This document shows, piece by piece, positions 1 to 8,666 of a DNA stretch of 64,000 nucleotides. This DNA is from Bradyrhizobium algeriense. GTDB taxonomy: Bacteria; Pseudomonadota; Alphaproteobacteria; Rhizobiales; Xanthobacteraceae. The notes beneath the pieces are model-generated. The model was not told where the DNA came from. It did not search any database and saw only the letters and a program-made list of their open reading frames with translations. The stretch lies in assembly GCF_003062295.1 (NCBI RefSeq), contig NZ_PYCN01000005.1, positions 186,001-250,000 on the forward strand, given 5' to 3'. Each line of letters starts with the position of its first letter. Positions within the stretch are counted from its first letter, which is position 1. Position numbers and translations under genes: made by a program.

Positions 1-87
1 CTGTTCATGATCTATTTGATCATGGCGGCAGTGCTGATGTTTCGCCCTGAGGGCCTGTTCAAGCGCGAGACGGCAAGGCGGATTTGA
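1..87 (+). CDS. livH: Branched-chain amino acid-type ABC permease (LivH family), C-terminal end only
   Basis: The window opens inside a reading frame of 28 codons that ends with TGA at 85-87. It encodes a hydrophobic helix followed by FRPEGLF and a short basic tail, which is the usual ending of LivH/LivM-type inner-membrane permeases. The stop overlaps the ATG of the next permease gene (TGATG), so the two are probably translationally coupled in one liv operon. The rest of the gene lies outside the window. Assignment to LivH rather than LivM rests on position, because the next gene is a clear LivM. Confidence 0.75.
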   Translation: MFMIYLIMAAVLMFRPEGLFKRETARRI

Positions 88-1076
88 TGAGGAAAGGCCT
101 GCATCCCCTGGTCATGATCGGTCTTGTCGCTGCGGTGACGCTGGCCGGCCGCGCGCTGCCGACCTGGACTTTGTCGCTGGCGACGATTGCCGCCTCCAAT
201 GCGCTGATCGCCCTTGGCATCGTCGTGCTGGCGCGCACCGGCAACGTGTCGTTCGGCCAGGGCCTGTTCTTTGCCGCCGGCGGCTATGGCGTGGCGCTGA
301 TCGCCAATGCCTGGGGTCTCACCGACGCGGTGGCGCAGGTGATCGTCGGCGCGGCTTGCGGCGGCCTGCTCGGCCTGGTCATCGGGCCGCTGATCGCGCG
401 CTACAGCGGGATTTTCTTCGGCATGCTGACATTGGCGCTATCGATGGTGTTTTACGGCGCGCTGGTGAAATCGACCGCGCTTGGCGGCTCCGACGGGTTC
501 AATGTCGGGCGGCCGAGCCTGTTTGGCATGAGCTTCACCGATCCGCGCGAGGCCGACTTTATGCTGTATGCCGTCTCGGTCATCGTGACCGGATGCGCCG
601 GTATCGCCGCGACCATCCTGTTCCGGTCCGAATTCGGGCTTGCCAGCCTGGCGGTGCGCGAAAACAATCTACGAGTCGAATATCTCGGACTCTCGGCCAA
701 TCGGATCGTATCGATCAATTTCCTGATCGCCGCCATCTTCGCCGGCGCCAGCGGCGCCTTTGCCCTGATGGCGCAACGGCATATCGATCCGCAATTCGCA
801 TACTGGACCACATCGGGCGAATTCGTCTTCGTGGCGGTGCTTGCCGGCAACCAGAGCGTGGCCGCCGTCTTCGTCGCCTCGATGGCGCTGGAGCTGGTCC
901 GTTCGTTCTCGAACCTCTATTTGCCCAATACCTGGCAACTCGTGCTCGGCGTCTTCCTCCTGGCCGTCATTCTGTTTCTGCCGCGTGGCATCGGTTCGCT
1001 CTGGGTCAGGGACCGGCGCAAGCGGCGCATCCCGGCGACCGCACCCCTCACCGCCGAACGAGGAGCCGCGCCGTGA
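87..1076 (+). CDS. livM: Branched-chain amino acid-type ABC transporter permease (LivM family)
   Basis: A 329-residue inner-membrane permease of a Liv/HAAT-type importer, with about eight to ten hydrophobic segments. It has the LivM pattern: a GNVSFGQG loop near residue 55 (motif 'SxGxG' between early helices), a conserved FRSEFG...AVRENN cytoplasmic loop (EAA-like, near residue 180) and a C-terminal LFLPRGI ending. I prefer ATG 87, overlapping the preceding stop, over the TTG three bases upstream. The frame ends at 1076, overlapping the GTG start of livG by four bases. The transported ligand cannot be told from the permease; such systems carry amino acids but also amides, urea or aromatic acids. 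Confidence 0.9.
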   Translation: MRKGLHPLVMIGLVAAVTLAGRALPTWTLSLATIAASNALIALGIVVLARTGNVSFGQGLFFAAGGYGVALIANAWGLTDAVAQVIVGAACGGLLGLVIGPLIARYSGIFFGMLTLALSMVFYGALVKSTALGGSDGFNVGRPSLFGMSFTDPREADFMLYAVSVIVTGCAGIAATILFRSEFGLASLAVRENNLRVEYLGLSANRIVSINFLIAAIFAGASGAFALMAQRHIDPQFAYWTTSGEFVFVAVLAGNQSVAAVFVASMALELVRSFSNLYLPNTWQLVLGVFLLAVILFLPRGIGSLWVRDRRKRRIPATAPLTAERGAAP

Positions 1077-1819
1077 ACCCGGTTCTTTCGGTGCGCCGGC
1101 TCGAAAAGCGCTTTGGCGCGGTGGTTGCGGCCGATGCGCTTACCCTTGATGTTCCGGCCGGTCAGAAGATCAGCCTGATCGGCGCCAACGGCGCAGGCAA
1201 AACCACCTTCGTCAACATGGTCACCGGCTATCTCAAACCCGACAGCGGGACGATCCTGCTCGATGGATTGGACATCGGCAGACGCTCGCCACGCAGCGTA
1301 GCCCGGCTTGGCATCTCCCGTTCATTCCAGATTCCGCAATTGTTTGTCGAGCTCACCGCTGCCGAAAATCTCGCTGTGGCGATTTCCGGCATCGGCACAC
1401 GGATGTCACTCGGGGCGCCGGCAGAGGCCCAAGGTCGCCGCGACAAGGCCGTCGAGCTGCTGGAACGCTTTGGCCTTGCCGATCTGGCCGATCGCCCGAT
1501 CTCGGAGCTTGCGGGCGGCGTGCGCAAACTGATCGACATCGCCATGGCATTGGTGCGTCGCCCAAAACTGCTGCTGCTGGATGAGCCGACCTCCGGAGTA
1601 TCGGCGGAAGAAAAATTCACGACCATGGATCGCGTTATTCACGCCGTCGCGCCCGACGCCGCGACCATCGTATTCGTCGAGCACGACATGGAAATCGTCA
1701 GCCGCTATGCCGATCGCGTCGTGGCGTTCTATCAGGGTCGGATTCTGGCCGACGGGGTGCCCGCCGAGGTCCTGAATAATCAGGAAGTCCGCCGCTACGT
1801 CACCGGAGGTGTGCGATGA
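1073..1819 (+). CDS. livG: Liv-type ABC transporter ATP-binding protein (LivG family)
   Basis: A 248-residue cytoplasmic ATPase energising the adjacent permeases. Walker A is GANGAGKTT near residue 40, followed by the LivG hallmark GISRSFQIPQLF. The signature region is unusual (ELAGGVRKLIDIAMAL where family members usually have LSxGxQ). Walker B is LLLLDEPTSGV, and the switch histidine is in FVEHDME. The GTG at 1073 is chosen because it overlaps the livM stop (GTGA) and follows GAGGAG at 1060-1065; a longer frame runs upstream but lies inside livM. The end overlaps livF by four bases. Confidence 0.92.
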   Translation: MNPVLSVRRLEKRFGAVVAADALTLDVPAGQKISLIGANGAGKTTFVNMVTGYLKPDSGTILLDGLDIGRRSPRSVARLGISRSFQIPQLFVELTAAENLAVAISGIGTRMSLGAPAEAQGRRDKAVELLERFGLADLADRPISELAGGVRKLIDIAMALVRRPKLLLLDEPTSGVSAEEKFTTMDRVIHAVAPDAATIVFVEHDMEIVSRYADRVVAFYQGRILADGVPAEVLNNQEVRRYVTGGVR

Positions 1820-2487
1820 GCGACGCGACGCCATTGCTCGCGATCGACAATCTTGTCGTCGAGATCCAGTCGATGCCTGCATTGCGCGGCTTTACGATGC
1901 ACGTCGCGAAAGGTGCCATGGTCAGCCTGGTGGGCCGCAACGGCGCGGGCAAGACGACGCTGATGCGTTCGATCATGGGGCACCTCACGCCGGCCAGGGG
2001 CATGGTGCGGTTCGAAGGCAGCGACCTGACGTCCCGCCCGCGCCATGCGCGCGCGGCGCTCGGGATCGGCTATATGCCGGAAGATCGCTGCCTGGTGCCG
2101 CAGTTGACGGTCGAGGAAAACATCATGTTGCCGCTGTGGGTCGCGCGGCATCTCGACCGCAAGGCCCGGCTCGACTTCGTCTATGGGGTGATCGGCGAAC
2201 TCACCGAGATGCGCCAGCGCAAGGCGCTATTGCTGAGCGGCGGACAGCAAAAGCTGGTCGCGCTCGGCCGGGCGCTTGCCATTGGCACCAAATGCCTGCT
2301 GCTCGACGAGCCGTTCGAAGGCATCGCGCCAGCGCTGTCGGAACGGCTGTCGGAGGTGCTTGCATCCCTCAAGGGCAAAGATCTGACCTTGCTGATGTCG
2401 CAATCGGACCTGAATCACTCGCGTGGGCTGATTGACGTGGAATTCACAATTGAACGTGGCGCCAATCCCGTAACCGCCAGTCAATGA
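1816..2487 (+). CDS. livF: Liv-type ABC transporter ATP-binding protein (LivF family)
   Basis: A 223-residue second ATPase of the importer. It shows Walker A GRNGAGKTT, the LivF-type IGYMPEDR motif near residue 78, signature LSGGQQK and Walker B CLLLDEPFEGIAP. The ATG overlaps the livG stop (ATGA), as expected for an operon. It is the last gene of the operon; the next gene is convergent, with 50 bases between stops. It is slightly shorter than typical LivF proteins (about 235), mainly at the C-terminus. No substrate-binding protein gene of this system is inside the window. Confidence 0.92.
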   Translation: MSDATPLLAIDNLVVEIQSMPALRGFTMHVAKGAMVSLVGRNGAGKTTLMRSIMGHLTPARGMVRFEGSDLTSRPRHARAALGIGYMPEDRCLVPQLTVEENIMLPLWVARHLDRKARLDFVYGVIGELTEMRQRKALLLSGGQQKLVALGRALAIGTKCLLLDEPFEGIAPALSERLSEVLASLKGKDLTLLMSQSDLNHSRGLIDVEFTIERGANPVTASQ

Positions 2488-2537
2488 GCCCTGAGCGTCC
2501 GGACTTCACTGGCCGGCTTCGTGACGGGCATCGCCGG

Positions 2538-3272
2538 TCATTCGCCATCGTGCCCGGACCCCGCTTCCGCCATCTCGCGCAGCATCTCGGCATTCAGCAC
2601 AACGATGGCACCGTGCTCGAGACGCACCCAATCGCGGCCTGCCCAGGCGCGCAACTGCTTGTTGATGCTCTCCCGGGTCATGCCAACCATCTCGCTGATC
2701 TCCTGCTGCGTGATCGCGATGGTTCGGCCCTGCGGGGCAGAGGTGTGCTTTTCGGACAGGCGAAGCAGCGCACTGGCCAGCCGTCCCGGCAGATTCTGCA
2801 GGATAATCTGCTCGACCTGATCGCTGGTCGACCGCAACCGCTCGCAGAGCAATTCGATAAATTTCATTGCCAACGCCGGTTGAGCCTTCACAAAGGGGAT
2901 GAATTCGCGCCGGTCGATAACGAAGAGTTCGCAATTGCTGTTTGCGATGGCATCGGTCGAGCGGGCTTGTCCGTCGAGCAGCGCGATCTCGCCGAAAATT
3001 TCCCCCGGCCCAACGATGTTCAGGATTGCATTGCGGCCATCCGGCGAGGAAATACTCATCTTCACCGTACCCGAAATGACCGCGTACAGGCTGTGGCCGG
3101 GGTCCCCTTTGGAAAACAGCGTGGTCCCCCGCTTCAGCGAGGAGTGCTTGGCGTAACGGCAGAGCTGCTCGAACGCCTCTGGCTCGAGGTCGGCAAAAAT
3201 CGGGTGCTTGCGCAAGACCGACAGTTTGCCGCTCGAGAACCCGTGAGCTTCACCCGTCCTTTGTTGAGGCAC
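2538..3272 (-). CDS. Crp/Fnr family transcriptional regulator
   Basis: About 244 residues. The N-terminal cyclic-nucleotide-binding fold begins near residue 17 with LRKHPIFADLEPE, then a GDPGHSLYAVISG core and a PGEIFGEIALLDG segment, which is the phosphate-binding cassette position (the usual RxS is ARSTDAIA). A C-terminal Crp-type helix-turn-helix has ITQQEISEMVGMTRESINKQL. There is no N-terminal cysteine cluster, so it is not an Fe-S Fnr. I prefer GTG 3272 because GGAG lies ten bases upstream; TTG 3281 is too close to that site. It converges on livF, so a regulatory link to the transporter is not implied. The effector is unknown. Confidence 0.88.
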   Translation of the reverse strand: MPQQRTGEAHGFSSGKLSVLRKHPIFADLEPEAFEQLCRYAKHSSLKRGTTLFSKGDPGHSLYAVISGTVKMSISSPDGRNAILNIVGPGEIFGEIALLDGQARSTDAIANSNCELFVIDRREFIPFVKAQPALAMKFIELLCERLRSTSDQVEQIILQNLPGRLASALLRLSEKHTSAPQGRTIAITQQEISEMVGMTRESINKQLRAWAGRDWVRLEHGAIVVLNAEMLREMAEAGSGHDGE

Positions 3273-3338
3273 GTCAGTCAAACTCCAGAGAAAGCTGCAG
3301 GGGATGCAGCCCTTCCGTAATCAACGCCGGTCAGCTTT

Positions 3339-3730
3339 TCAACCGGAAAGCATCAAAACGCGTCGATTTGGCGGCCGGAATGCGAAAACGATGCCCAGCG
3401 TTAACGCTCCAATAACCGTGGAACCTGCGACAAGATAGTACAGGTACAATAGCTACCCTCAGCGGGCTGACAAGCAGCGGGGTCGCCGCCTGTCCCCATA
3501 GGTGGAAAACAGTATCACAAAAGCGGCCATAAACCCGTAAACCAAGCCCGTCGCGTAGAAATAGCCGGATGCCGCAGAGACAACTCCTTCGGCATGGGTA
3601 AAAAGACCTGCGATCGATCTTCCCGAAAACGCCACTCCAACCAGGGGGTAAGACGGCCCAGCCATGTCGCATATTGCACCATCCCCTCGGTGAACCTTTC
3701 CTCGCACGATCGCACTAACGGCTCGACCAT
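3339..3730 (-). pseudogene. Possible decayed small membrane-protein gene
   Basis: The 728-bp stretch 3282-4010 has no convincing intact gene. On the minus strand one frame reads a plausible soluble segment (MVQYATWLGRLTPWLEWRF, around 3680-3620). A second frame then carries a membrane helix (LVYGFMAAFVILFSTYG, around 3545-3495). After in-frame TGA and TAG codons the same second frame resumes with another helix (LVAGSTVIGALTLGIVFAF, around 3435-3380) and ends at 3339. This is what a frameshifted, stop-containing membrane gene would look like. I do not recognise the family. Chance hydrophobicity cannot be excluded, and 3731-4010 holds nothing I can support. Confidence 0.3.
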
Positions 3731-4010
3731 CCGTTGAACATCAGGCCGCGCACAGACCCGAAGACACTCGACCCGGCGGCGCTTTGATCAGCCGTTGAGG
3801 AGATCCGAACGCGAGCTGCCAGAACAAAAGACCTAACAGTCCATATACTGGCGACTACCAGCGGCGTAACCAGATTCGCGGAGCTTATGCGTGGGGGGCC
3901 GGTCCCTGTGCGATGGGCGCCGAGTACTACGTTGGCCGCGGCGGCCGGCGTTACGCCTGCTACTGATTGGAGACAGGCCACCGGCGTCCGCGGCGTCATC
4001 CGCCCGGCGG

Positions 4011-4979
4011 CTATTCCTTGGCGATTCCCGTTTCCCTGATTACGCGCTCATACTTGGCGAGTTGATCGCGCGTCATGGCGCGCAACTCCGCCGCCGAACT
4101 GCCGCGCACCGCGAAGCCCAGCTCTTCAAGTTTGCGGCGCACGTCGGGATCGCCGACCGCCTTCAACACTTCGGCATTCAAACGGGCAATGATGTCCTTC
4201 GGGGTGCCGGCAGGGGCCAGAATTGCAAACCACGAGTTGAAGAAAAAGCCGGGCAGGCCGGACTCCGAGACGGTCGGCACATCAGGGAATTGCGACAATC
4301 TCTTCTCGGTGGTCACCCCGATCAGCCTGAGTTGACCGCCGCGCACGAGCGTTGCGACCGTGCCCAGGCCCTGGAAACCTACGGGAATCTGGCCGGCGGC
4401 AATGTCGGTTGCGGCTTGGGTGGCGCCCTTGTAGGGCACATGCGTCAGCGATATGCCGGCAGCCGACGCGAACATCGCCATCGCCAGATGCTGCGGGCTT
4501 CCTGGCCCGCCCGAGCCATAATCGATCTTGCCGGGTGCCGCCTTCGCGGCCGCGATCAGATCTGCTGCGCTCCTGAAGCTCGCCTGATTGTTGGCAATCA
4601 GCCCCCACTCCACCGTCGCAACCAGCGACACCGGCTCGAAATCCCTGAGGATGTCCCAGCGCATTTTGGACTGCAGGTTCGGCACCATCGTCATGATGCT
4701 GTCGTTGAACCCGCCAATCGTGTAGCCGTCCGGCTCGGCGCGGGCGACCGCCTCCGCCCCGATCAGCCCCGACGCGCCCGGCTGGTTCAGGATCACGATC
4801 TGCTGGCCCATATTGTCAGCCATCTTCTGGGTCACGATCCGAGCGGCAACATCGACCGCACTTGCCGCGGCCAGCGGCACGATCATCTTGATCGGCCGGT
4901 CGGGATAACTCCCCTGCGCGATCGCGTGGTGGCTTGAGAACAGCGCGAGCGCGGGAATCAGCAAATGGACCAGACGCAT
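4011..4979 (-). CDS. Bug family tripartite tricarboxylate transporter receptor (TctC-like)
   Basis: A 322-residue periplasmic solute-binding protein. ATG 4979 is preferred over the longer frame because it follows GGGGGA and starts a classic Sec signal peptide (MRLVHLLIPALALFSSHHAIAQ, cleavage after AIAQ). The mature start YPDRPIKMIVPLAA is the Bug family signature, followed by the VILNQPGASGLIGAE and HVPYKGATQAATDIAAGQ segments. Bug receptors bind carboxylates and other small metabolites. No tctA/tctB membrane genes lie in the window, so it is an orphan receptor, as is common in Bradyrhizobium and Bordetella relatives. Confidence 0.93.
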   Translation of the reverse strand: MRLVHLLIPALALFSSHHAIAQGSYPDRPIKMIVPLAAASAVDVAARIVTQKMADNMGQQIVILNQPGASGLIGAEAVARAEPDGYTIGGFNDSIMTMVPNLQSKMRWDILRDFEPVSLVATVEWGLIANNQASFRSAADLIAAAKAAPGKIDYGSGGPGSPQHLAMAMFASAAGISLTHVPYKGATQAATDIAAGQIPVGFQGLGTVATLVRGGQLRLIGVTTEKRLSQFPDVPTVSESGLPGFFFNSWFAILAPAGTPKDIIARLNAEVLKAVGDPDVRRKLEELGFAVRGSSAAELRAMTRDQLAKYERVIRETGIAKE

Positions 4980-5117
4980 ACATTTCCCCCGATCGGGCAG
5001 GCTTAACGCAATCGCAGCCGCCTCTTGAGGAAAGATTGCGCTCGAACTCTCCGCTTTGCAATCGGCCCGGAAGGTGGACTGCGCCGGGTAGCAAATGCCC
5101 ACCAAGGGGCGCGGTGA

Positions 5118-5957
5118 CTAAAGGAGCTTGCCGTCCGGTCCAAAAAACGGATGCGGCCCGTCGAAGGTACCGATGGGGACTTGATGGGTCACAACCGTGC
5201 CGAATCTCTCGCCCGGAAACCAGCTATGGAGATGGAAAGCCGGCGGCTCGACCTTGAAGGAGGGTTCGCGCAGTTCGGCCAGATCGAGATCGACGGCATG
5301 GTTTGGGGCCGGACAGATCGTGGTCGGCACGCCCGCAAACATGGTCAGTGTCGCGCGATGGACATGCCCGGTTGCGATCAACTGCACGCGCGGATGATGG
5401 CGCACGATAGGCGCGAGTTCGCTTGCGTTGAGGAGATTCTGGCGGTCCATGTGCCAAATGCCCGCCTTGAACGGGGGATGGTGCAAAAACAGCAGTGCCG
5501 GCCGGTCGGGCGACGAAGCCAGAGTAGTATCAAGCCATTGCAGCGTAGGCTCTTCGAGTTCGCCATGCGGCTTTCGATGTACGCTTGAATCCAGCAACAG
5601 CAGATCGAGCCCGGCGACCTCGATCTTCTGATTGAGCGGCCCTGATACGAAGGCATACGAAGCGGAAGGAAACGCGGCGCGCATCAACTCGCGCGAATCG
5701 TGATTGCCGGGAATACCGGCGAACGGAAGCTTGAGTGGCGCCAGCAGCCGCTTGAGATATTGATATTCCTCAGCTGTCGGCGTGTCGGCGAGATCGCCGG
5801 AGATCACCACAAAATCCGGCGCAGGGTCGAATGCGTTCAGTGCTGCAATGCAGCGTTCGAGCGCCTTTGCTGTGTCGACCTTGCCGTAGGCAAGCGATCC
5901 CGGCGGCTTGATATGCAGGTCGGAAATCTGGGCAATATGAACCGGTTTTGGCGACAT
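5118..5957 (-). CDS. Metallophosphoesterase, cyclic/glycerophospho-diester phosphodiesterase-like (CpdA/GpdQ type)
   Basis: A 279-residue cytoplasmic calcineurin-like phosphodiesterase. All metal-binding motifs are present from the ATG at 5957: D13-x-H15 (SDLH), GD at 54-55, GNHD at 84-87, HHPP near 159-162 and GHVH at 197-200. This set defines class III cyclic-nucleotide or glycerophosphodiester phosphodiesterases. I prefer ATG 5957, eight bases after the upstream stop with AAAAGG in front, over TTG 5969. It is the last gene of an ABC-importer operon, suggesting that it hydrolyses an imported phosphodiester (inference). Substrate cannot be read from sequence. Confidence 0.88.
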   Translation of the reverse strand: MSPKPVHIAQISDLHIKPPGSLAYGKVDTAKALERCIAALNAFDPAPDFVVISGDLADTPTAEEYQYLKRLLAPLKLPFAGIPGNHDSRELMRAAFPSASYAFVSGPLNQKIEVAGLDLLLLDSSVHRKPHGELEEPTLQWLDTTLASSPDRPALLFLHHPPFKAGIWHMDRQNLLNASELAPIVRHHPRVQLIATGHVHRATLTMFAGVPTTICPAPNHAVDLDLAELREPSFKVEPPAFHLHSWFPGERFGTVVTHQVPIGTFDGPHPFFGPDGKLL

Positions 5958-5965
5958 CGGCCTTT

Positions 5966-7027
5966 TCAATTTTCAGGCGGCAACAGGCGGACGGCGTCCG
6001 GCGAAATCGACAACCCGATGCGCTCGCCTGCCTTGGCTTGAACCGTATTCGGCGCGTCGACGGTGAGCAACCTGTTGGACGCGCTGCTGACGACCAGCCG
6101 TTGCCTGTCGCCTATGAAGCTGACGCTGTCGATGATACCCGAAAGCGACGCGCTTCCGGCTGACGTCACGCGAATGGTTTCGGGGCGGATCATAGCGACC
6201 GCCGCCGGCATGTCCACATCGCAGCGAATCGGCTGCCGTCCGCCCGGCAACACGAGATGGCCGCCCTCGATGGCCGCTTCGACGATATTCGCGGCGCCAA
6301 TGAATTCGGCGACAAAGCGACTTCGCGGCGTGAAGTAGATCTCGCGCGGCGTGCCGATCTGGGCAATCGCTCCCTTTTGCATGACGACGACGCGATCGCC
6401 AAGCTCCATGGCCTCGGACTGATCGTGCGTCACATAAATCGTGGTGATACCCAGCGCGCGCAGCAGGCGGTTCAGTTCGCCGCGCAGCCGATCGCGCAAC
6501 GCAGCGTCGAGCGCGGTCAGCGGCTCGTCGAGCAACAGGATGCCCGGCCGGATCGCAACCGCACGCGCCAGAGCGACGCGTTGACGCTGCCCGCCGGAAA
6601 GCTGGTCGATGCGGCGGTTCTCAAGCCCGGAGATGTTGGTCAACGCCACCAGTTCGGCGATGCGTGCCGCCCGCTCCCTGGCCGGTATCCCGCGGATCTT
6701 CAGACCATAACCGATATTGTCCGATACGGTCATGTTGGGGAAAAGCGCGTAAGACTGGAACACCATGCCGACGTTGCGCCGCTCGATCGGCACTGCCGTC
6801 ATATCCTTGCCGTCGAACAGCACCCTGCCGCCGGCATCGGGCGCTTCGAGCCCCGCGATGATGCGCAGCATGGTGGTTTTGCCGCAGCCGGAGGGGCCGA
6901 GCAGCACCAGCGTTTCGCCACGCGCGATGTCGAGCGTCGCAGGTTCGAGCGCGCGGGTTCCGTCGGCAAACGTCTTGCCGCAGGCCTCGATATGCACCGA
7001 GGCGCCATGCCCGGCCTGCGCACTCAT
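5966..7027 (-). CDS. ABC transporter ATP-binding protein (PotA/FbpC/PhnT-like)
   Basis: A 353-residue ATPase of the spermidine/iron/phosphonate (CUT1-like) class. It has Walker A GPSGCGKTT, Q-loop VFQSYALFPNMTV, signature LSGGQRQRVALARA, Walker B ILLLDEPLTALD, switch YVTHDQSEAM, and a C-terminal OB-type regulatory domain (about residues 240-353). The start codon overlaps the permease stop (ATGA at 7024-7027), and the gene ends just before the phosphodiesterase. This class of ATPase works with two distinct permease subunits, exactly as found upstream. Likely imports phosphodiester, phosphonate, polyamine or ferric chelate; context favours an organophosphate. Confidence 0.92.
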   Translation of the reverse strand: MSAQAGHGASVHIEACGKTFADGTRALEPATLDIARGETLVLLGPSGCGKTTMLRIIAGLEAPDAGGRVLFDGKDMTAVPIERRNVGMVFQSYALFPNMTVSDNIGYGLKIRGIPARERAARIAELVALTNISGLENRRIDQLSGGQRQRVALARAVAIRPGILLLDEPLTALDAALRDRLRGELNRLLRALGITTIYVTHDQSEAMELGDRVVVMQKGAIAQIGTPREIYFTPRSRFVAEFIGAANIVEAAIEGGHLVLPGGRQPIRCDVDMPAAVAMIRPETIRVTSAGSASLSGIIDSVSFIGDRQRLVVSSASNRLLTVDAPNTVQAKAGERIGLSISPDAVRLLPPEN

Positions 7028-7809
7028 CTCTTCTGTTCCTTCTCGGCAAACAATTGCATGGCAACCAGCAGCGGGATGATCATCACGAAGAAGATCAGCG
7101 TATAGGCCGACGCCACCTCCAGCCGCATCGAGGCATAGCTGTCGGCCAGTCCGATCGGCAGCGTCTTGGTGAGTGGCGTGTGCAGCATCCAGGTCAGGTT
7201 AAATTCACCGAGCGACAACGTCACCACCATCAGGCTGCCCGCCAATATCCCCGGCGCCGCGTTGGGCACGATCACGTCGCGGAAGCGACGCCACGGCGAT
7301 GCACCGAGCGATGCTGCGCCCTCGTCCAGCGTCTTGATGTCGACAGTCGCGAACACGGCCATGACCGATCGCACCATGAAGGGCATGGTGAAGATGACAT
7401 GGCCTGTGAGAATGAATAACCAGGAGCGGCGAAAATCGCCAAACCCGCCATAGGTCAAGAGCAATGCCAGCGCGATGGCCAGGCCAGGGATCGCCAACGG
7501 CAGGGTGATGATCTCCTCGACAATCCGCGACAGGCGCCCTCCCCGCACATGCAAGGCATAGGCGGCGGGAACGCCCACGGCGAGCGTTACCGCAAGTGTC
7601 GCAAATGCGACTACGAAGGACAGCAGGATGGTGCCGGCATAGAGCTGCCATACCTGCACGACCCATTGCAGGGTCACGCCCGATTGGATGCCACGGAAAT
7701 AATTCACGGTCACGCCGGCGGAAATCGACAGGATCGCCGGTACAACCAGGAATGCGGCGACCAGCAGTGTGAAAATGAGTTGGCCGGTGAAGATCAGGCG
7801 ATCGCGCAT
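7024..7809 (-). CDS. ABC transporter permease (CUT1-like, second subunit)
   Basis: A 261-residue permease with about six helices. ATG 7809 is preferred because it lies four bases after the stop of the upstream permease and follows GGATGAG; the longer frame overlaps that gene by 74 bases. The coupling loop reads DEGAASLGASPWRRFRDVIVP (EAA motif, residues near 165-185), contacting the ATPase. The C-terminus overlaps the ATPase start. PotC/PhnV-like by position and size. Confidence 0.9.
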   Translation of the reverse strand: MRDRLIFTGQLIFTLLVAAFLVVPAILSISAGVTVNYFRGIQSGVTLQWVVQVWQLYAGTILLSFVVAFATLAVTLAVGVPAAYALHVRGGRLSRIVEEIITLPLAIPGLAIALALLLTYGGFGDFRRSWLFILTGHVIFTMPFMVRSVMAVFATVDIKTLDEGAASLGASPWRRFRDVIVPNAAPGILAGSLMVVTLSLGEFNLTWMLHTPLTKTLPIGLADSYASMRLEVASAYTLIFFVMIIPLLVAMQLFAEKEQKR

Positions 7810-7813
7810 GGCC

Positions 7814-8629
7814 TCATCCAGCCGCCGCGACGGCGCTTCCGCTGAAGGAGCGAGCAAGCGCAAGAATAAACCAGGTGATGACGCCAAGCCCGACCGACAG
7901 CGCGGCCGAGATGGAGAAATTCGCAGCCAGCGTGAATTCGGTATAGATCAGCATCGGCAGTACATCGATGTTCGTCGCCAGCGTAAACGCCGTACCGAAC
8001 GCGCCCATCGCGGTCGCAAAGGCAATGGCGCCGGAAGCAACGAAAGCCGGCGCCAGCGCCGGCAGCACGACATCGCGCTGCACCGCCCACGGGCCCGCGC
8101 CGAGCGAACGCGCGGCTTCCTCCAGGCCGACATCGAGCTTCTGCACCGCGGCCATGATGGTGAGAATGACGCGCGGGATGGAAAAATACAGATAGCCGAG
8201 AAACAGGCCGTAGATCGAATAGGCGAAGACCAGCTTCTCGCCAAACAGCCGGTTGGAGAAATCGCCGATCAGGCCCTGCCGCCCGGCGAGGAGAATGATC
8301 ATGAAGCCGACCACCACGCCGGGAAACGCCAGTGGAAAGGTCAGCATCGCAATCAGAACAGCGCGACCCGGAAAACGATGCCGTTGCAGGAACATTCCAG
8401 CGATCGTCGCCACGATCAGGGTCACAATAGTGGTCGCGGCGGCCAGCAGGACGGTGTTGACAAGCGTCGCACGGTAACGCGGCTCGGTCAGGATCGCGAG
8501 ATATCCCGCGAGCCCCTGCGGGCCTTCCGCGCCGGTCACGACGAGCCTTGCCATCGGCAGCAGAAAGAACGCCACCGTCACCACCGCAAGCGGCAGCAGG
8601 CAGAACCAGACAAAGGACCTATGTGACAT
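7814..8629 (-). CDS. ABC transporter permease (CUT1-like, first subunit)
   Basis: A 271-residue inner-membrane protein. The start at ATG 8629 gives a proper N-terminal helix (WFCLLPLAVVTVAFFLLP); the longer frame would overlap the receptor gene. The EAA-type loop LEEAARSLGAGPWAVQRDV sits near residue 165. The gene starts 37 bases after the receptor stop and is followed immediately by the second permease. PotB/PhnU-like pairing with the next gene. Confidence 0.9.
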   Translation of the reverse strand: MSHRSFVWFCLLPLAVVTVAFFLLPMARLVVTGAEGPQGLAGYLAILTEPRYRATLVNTVLLAAATTIVTLIVATIAGMFLQRHRFPGRAVLIAMLTFPLAFPGVVVGFMIILLAGRQGLIGDFSNRLFGEKLVFAYSIYGLFLGYLYFSIPRVILTIMAAVQKLDVGLEEAARSLGAGPWAVQRDVVLPALAPAFVASGAIAFATAMGAFGTAFTLATNIDVLPMLIYTEFTLAANFSISAALSVGLGVITWFILALARSFSGSAVAAAG

Positions 8630-8666
8630 CAGAAGATAGCGCCCCGGCGAGAGGCGCCATATTGCC

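Noticed and set aside
356..1072. Long open frame upstream of livG within livM
   Set aside because: It is antisense-free overlap with a clear permease gene; only the part from GTG 1073 reads as LivG.
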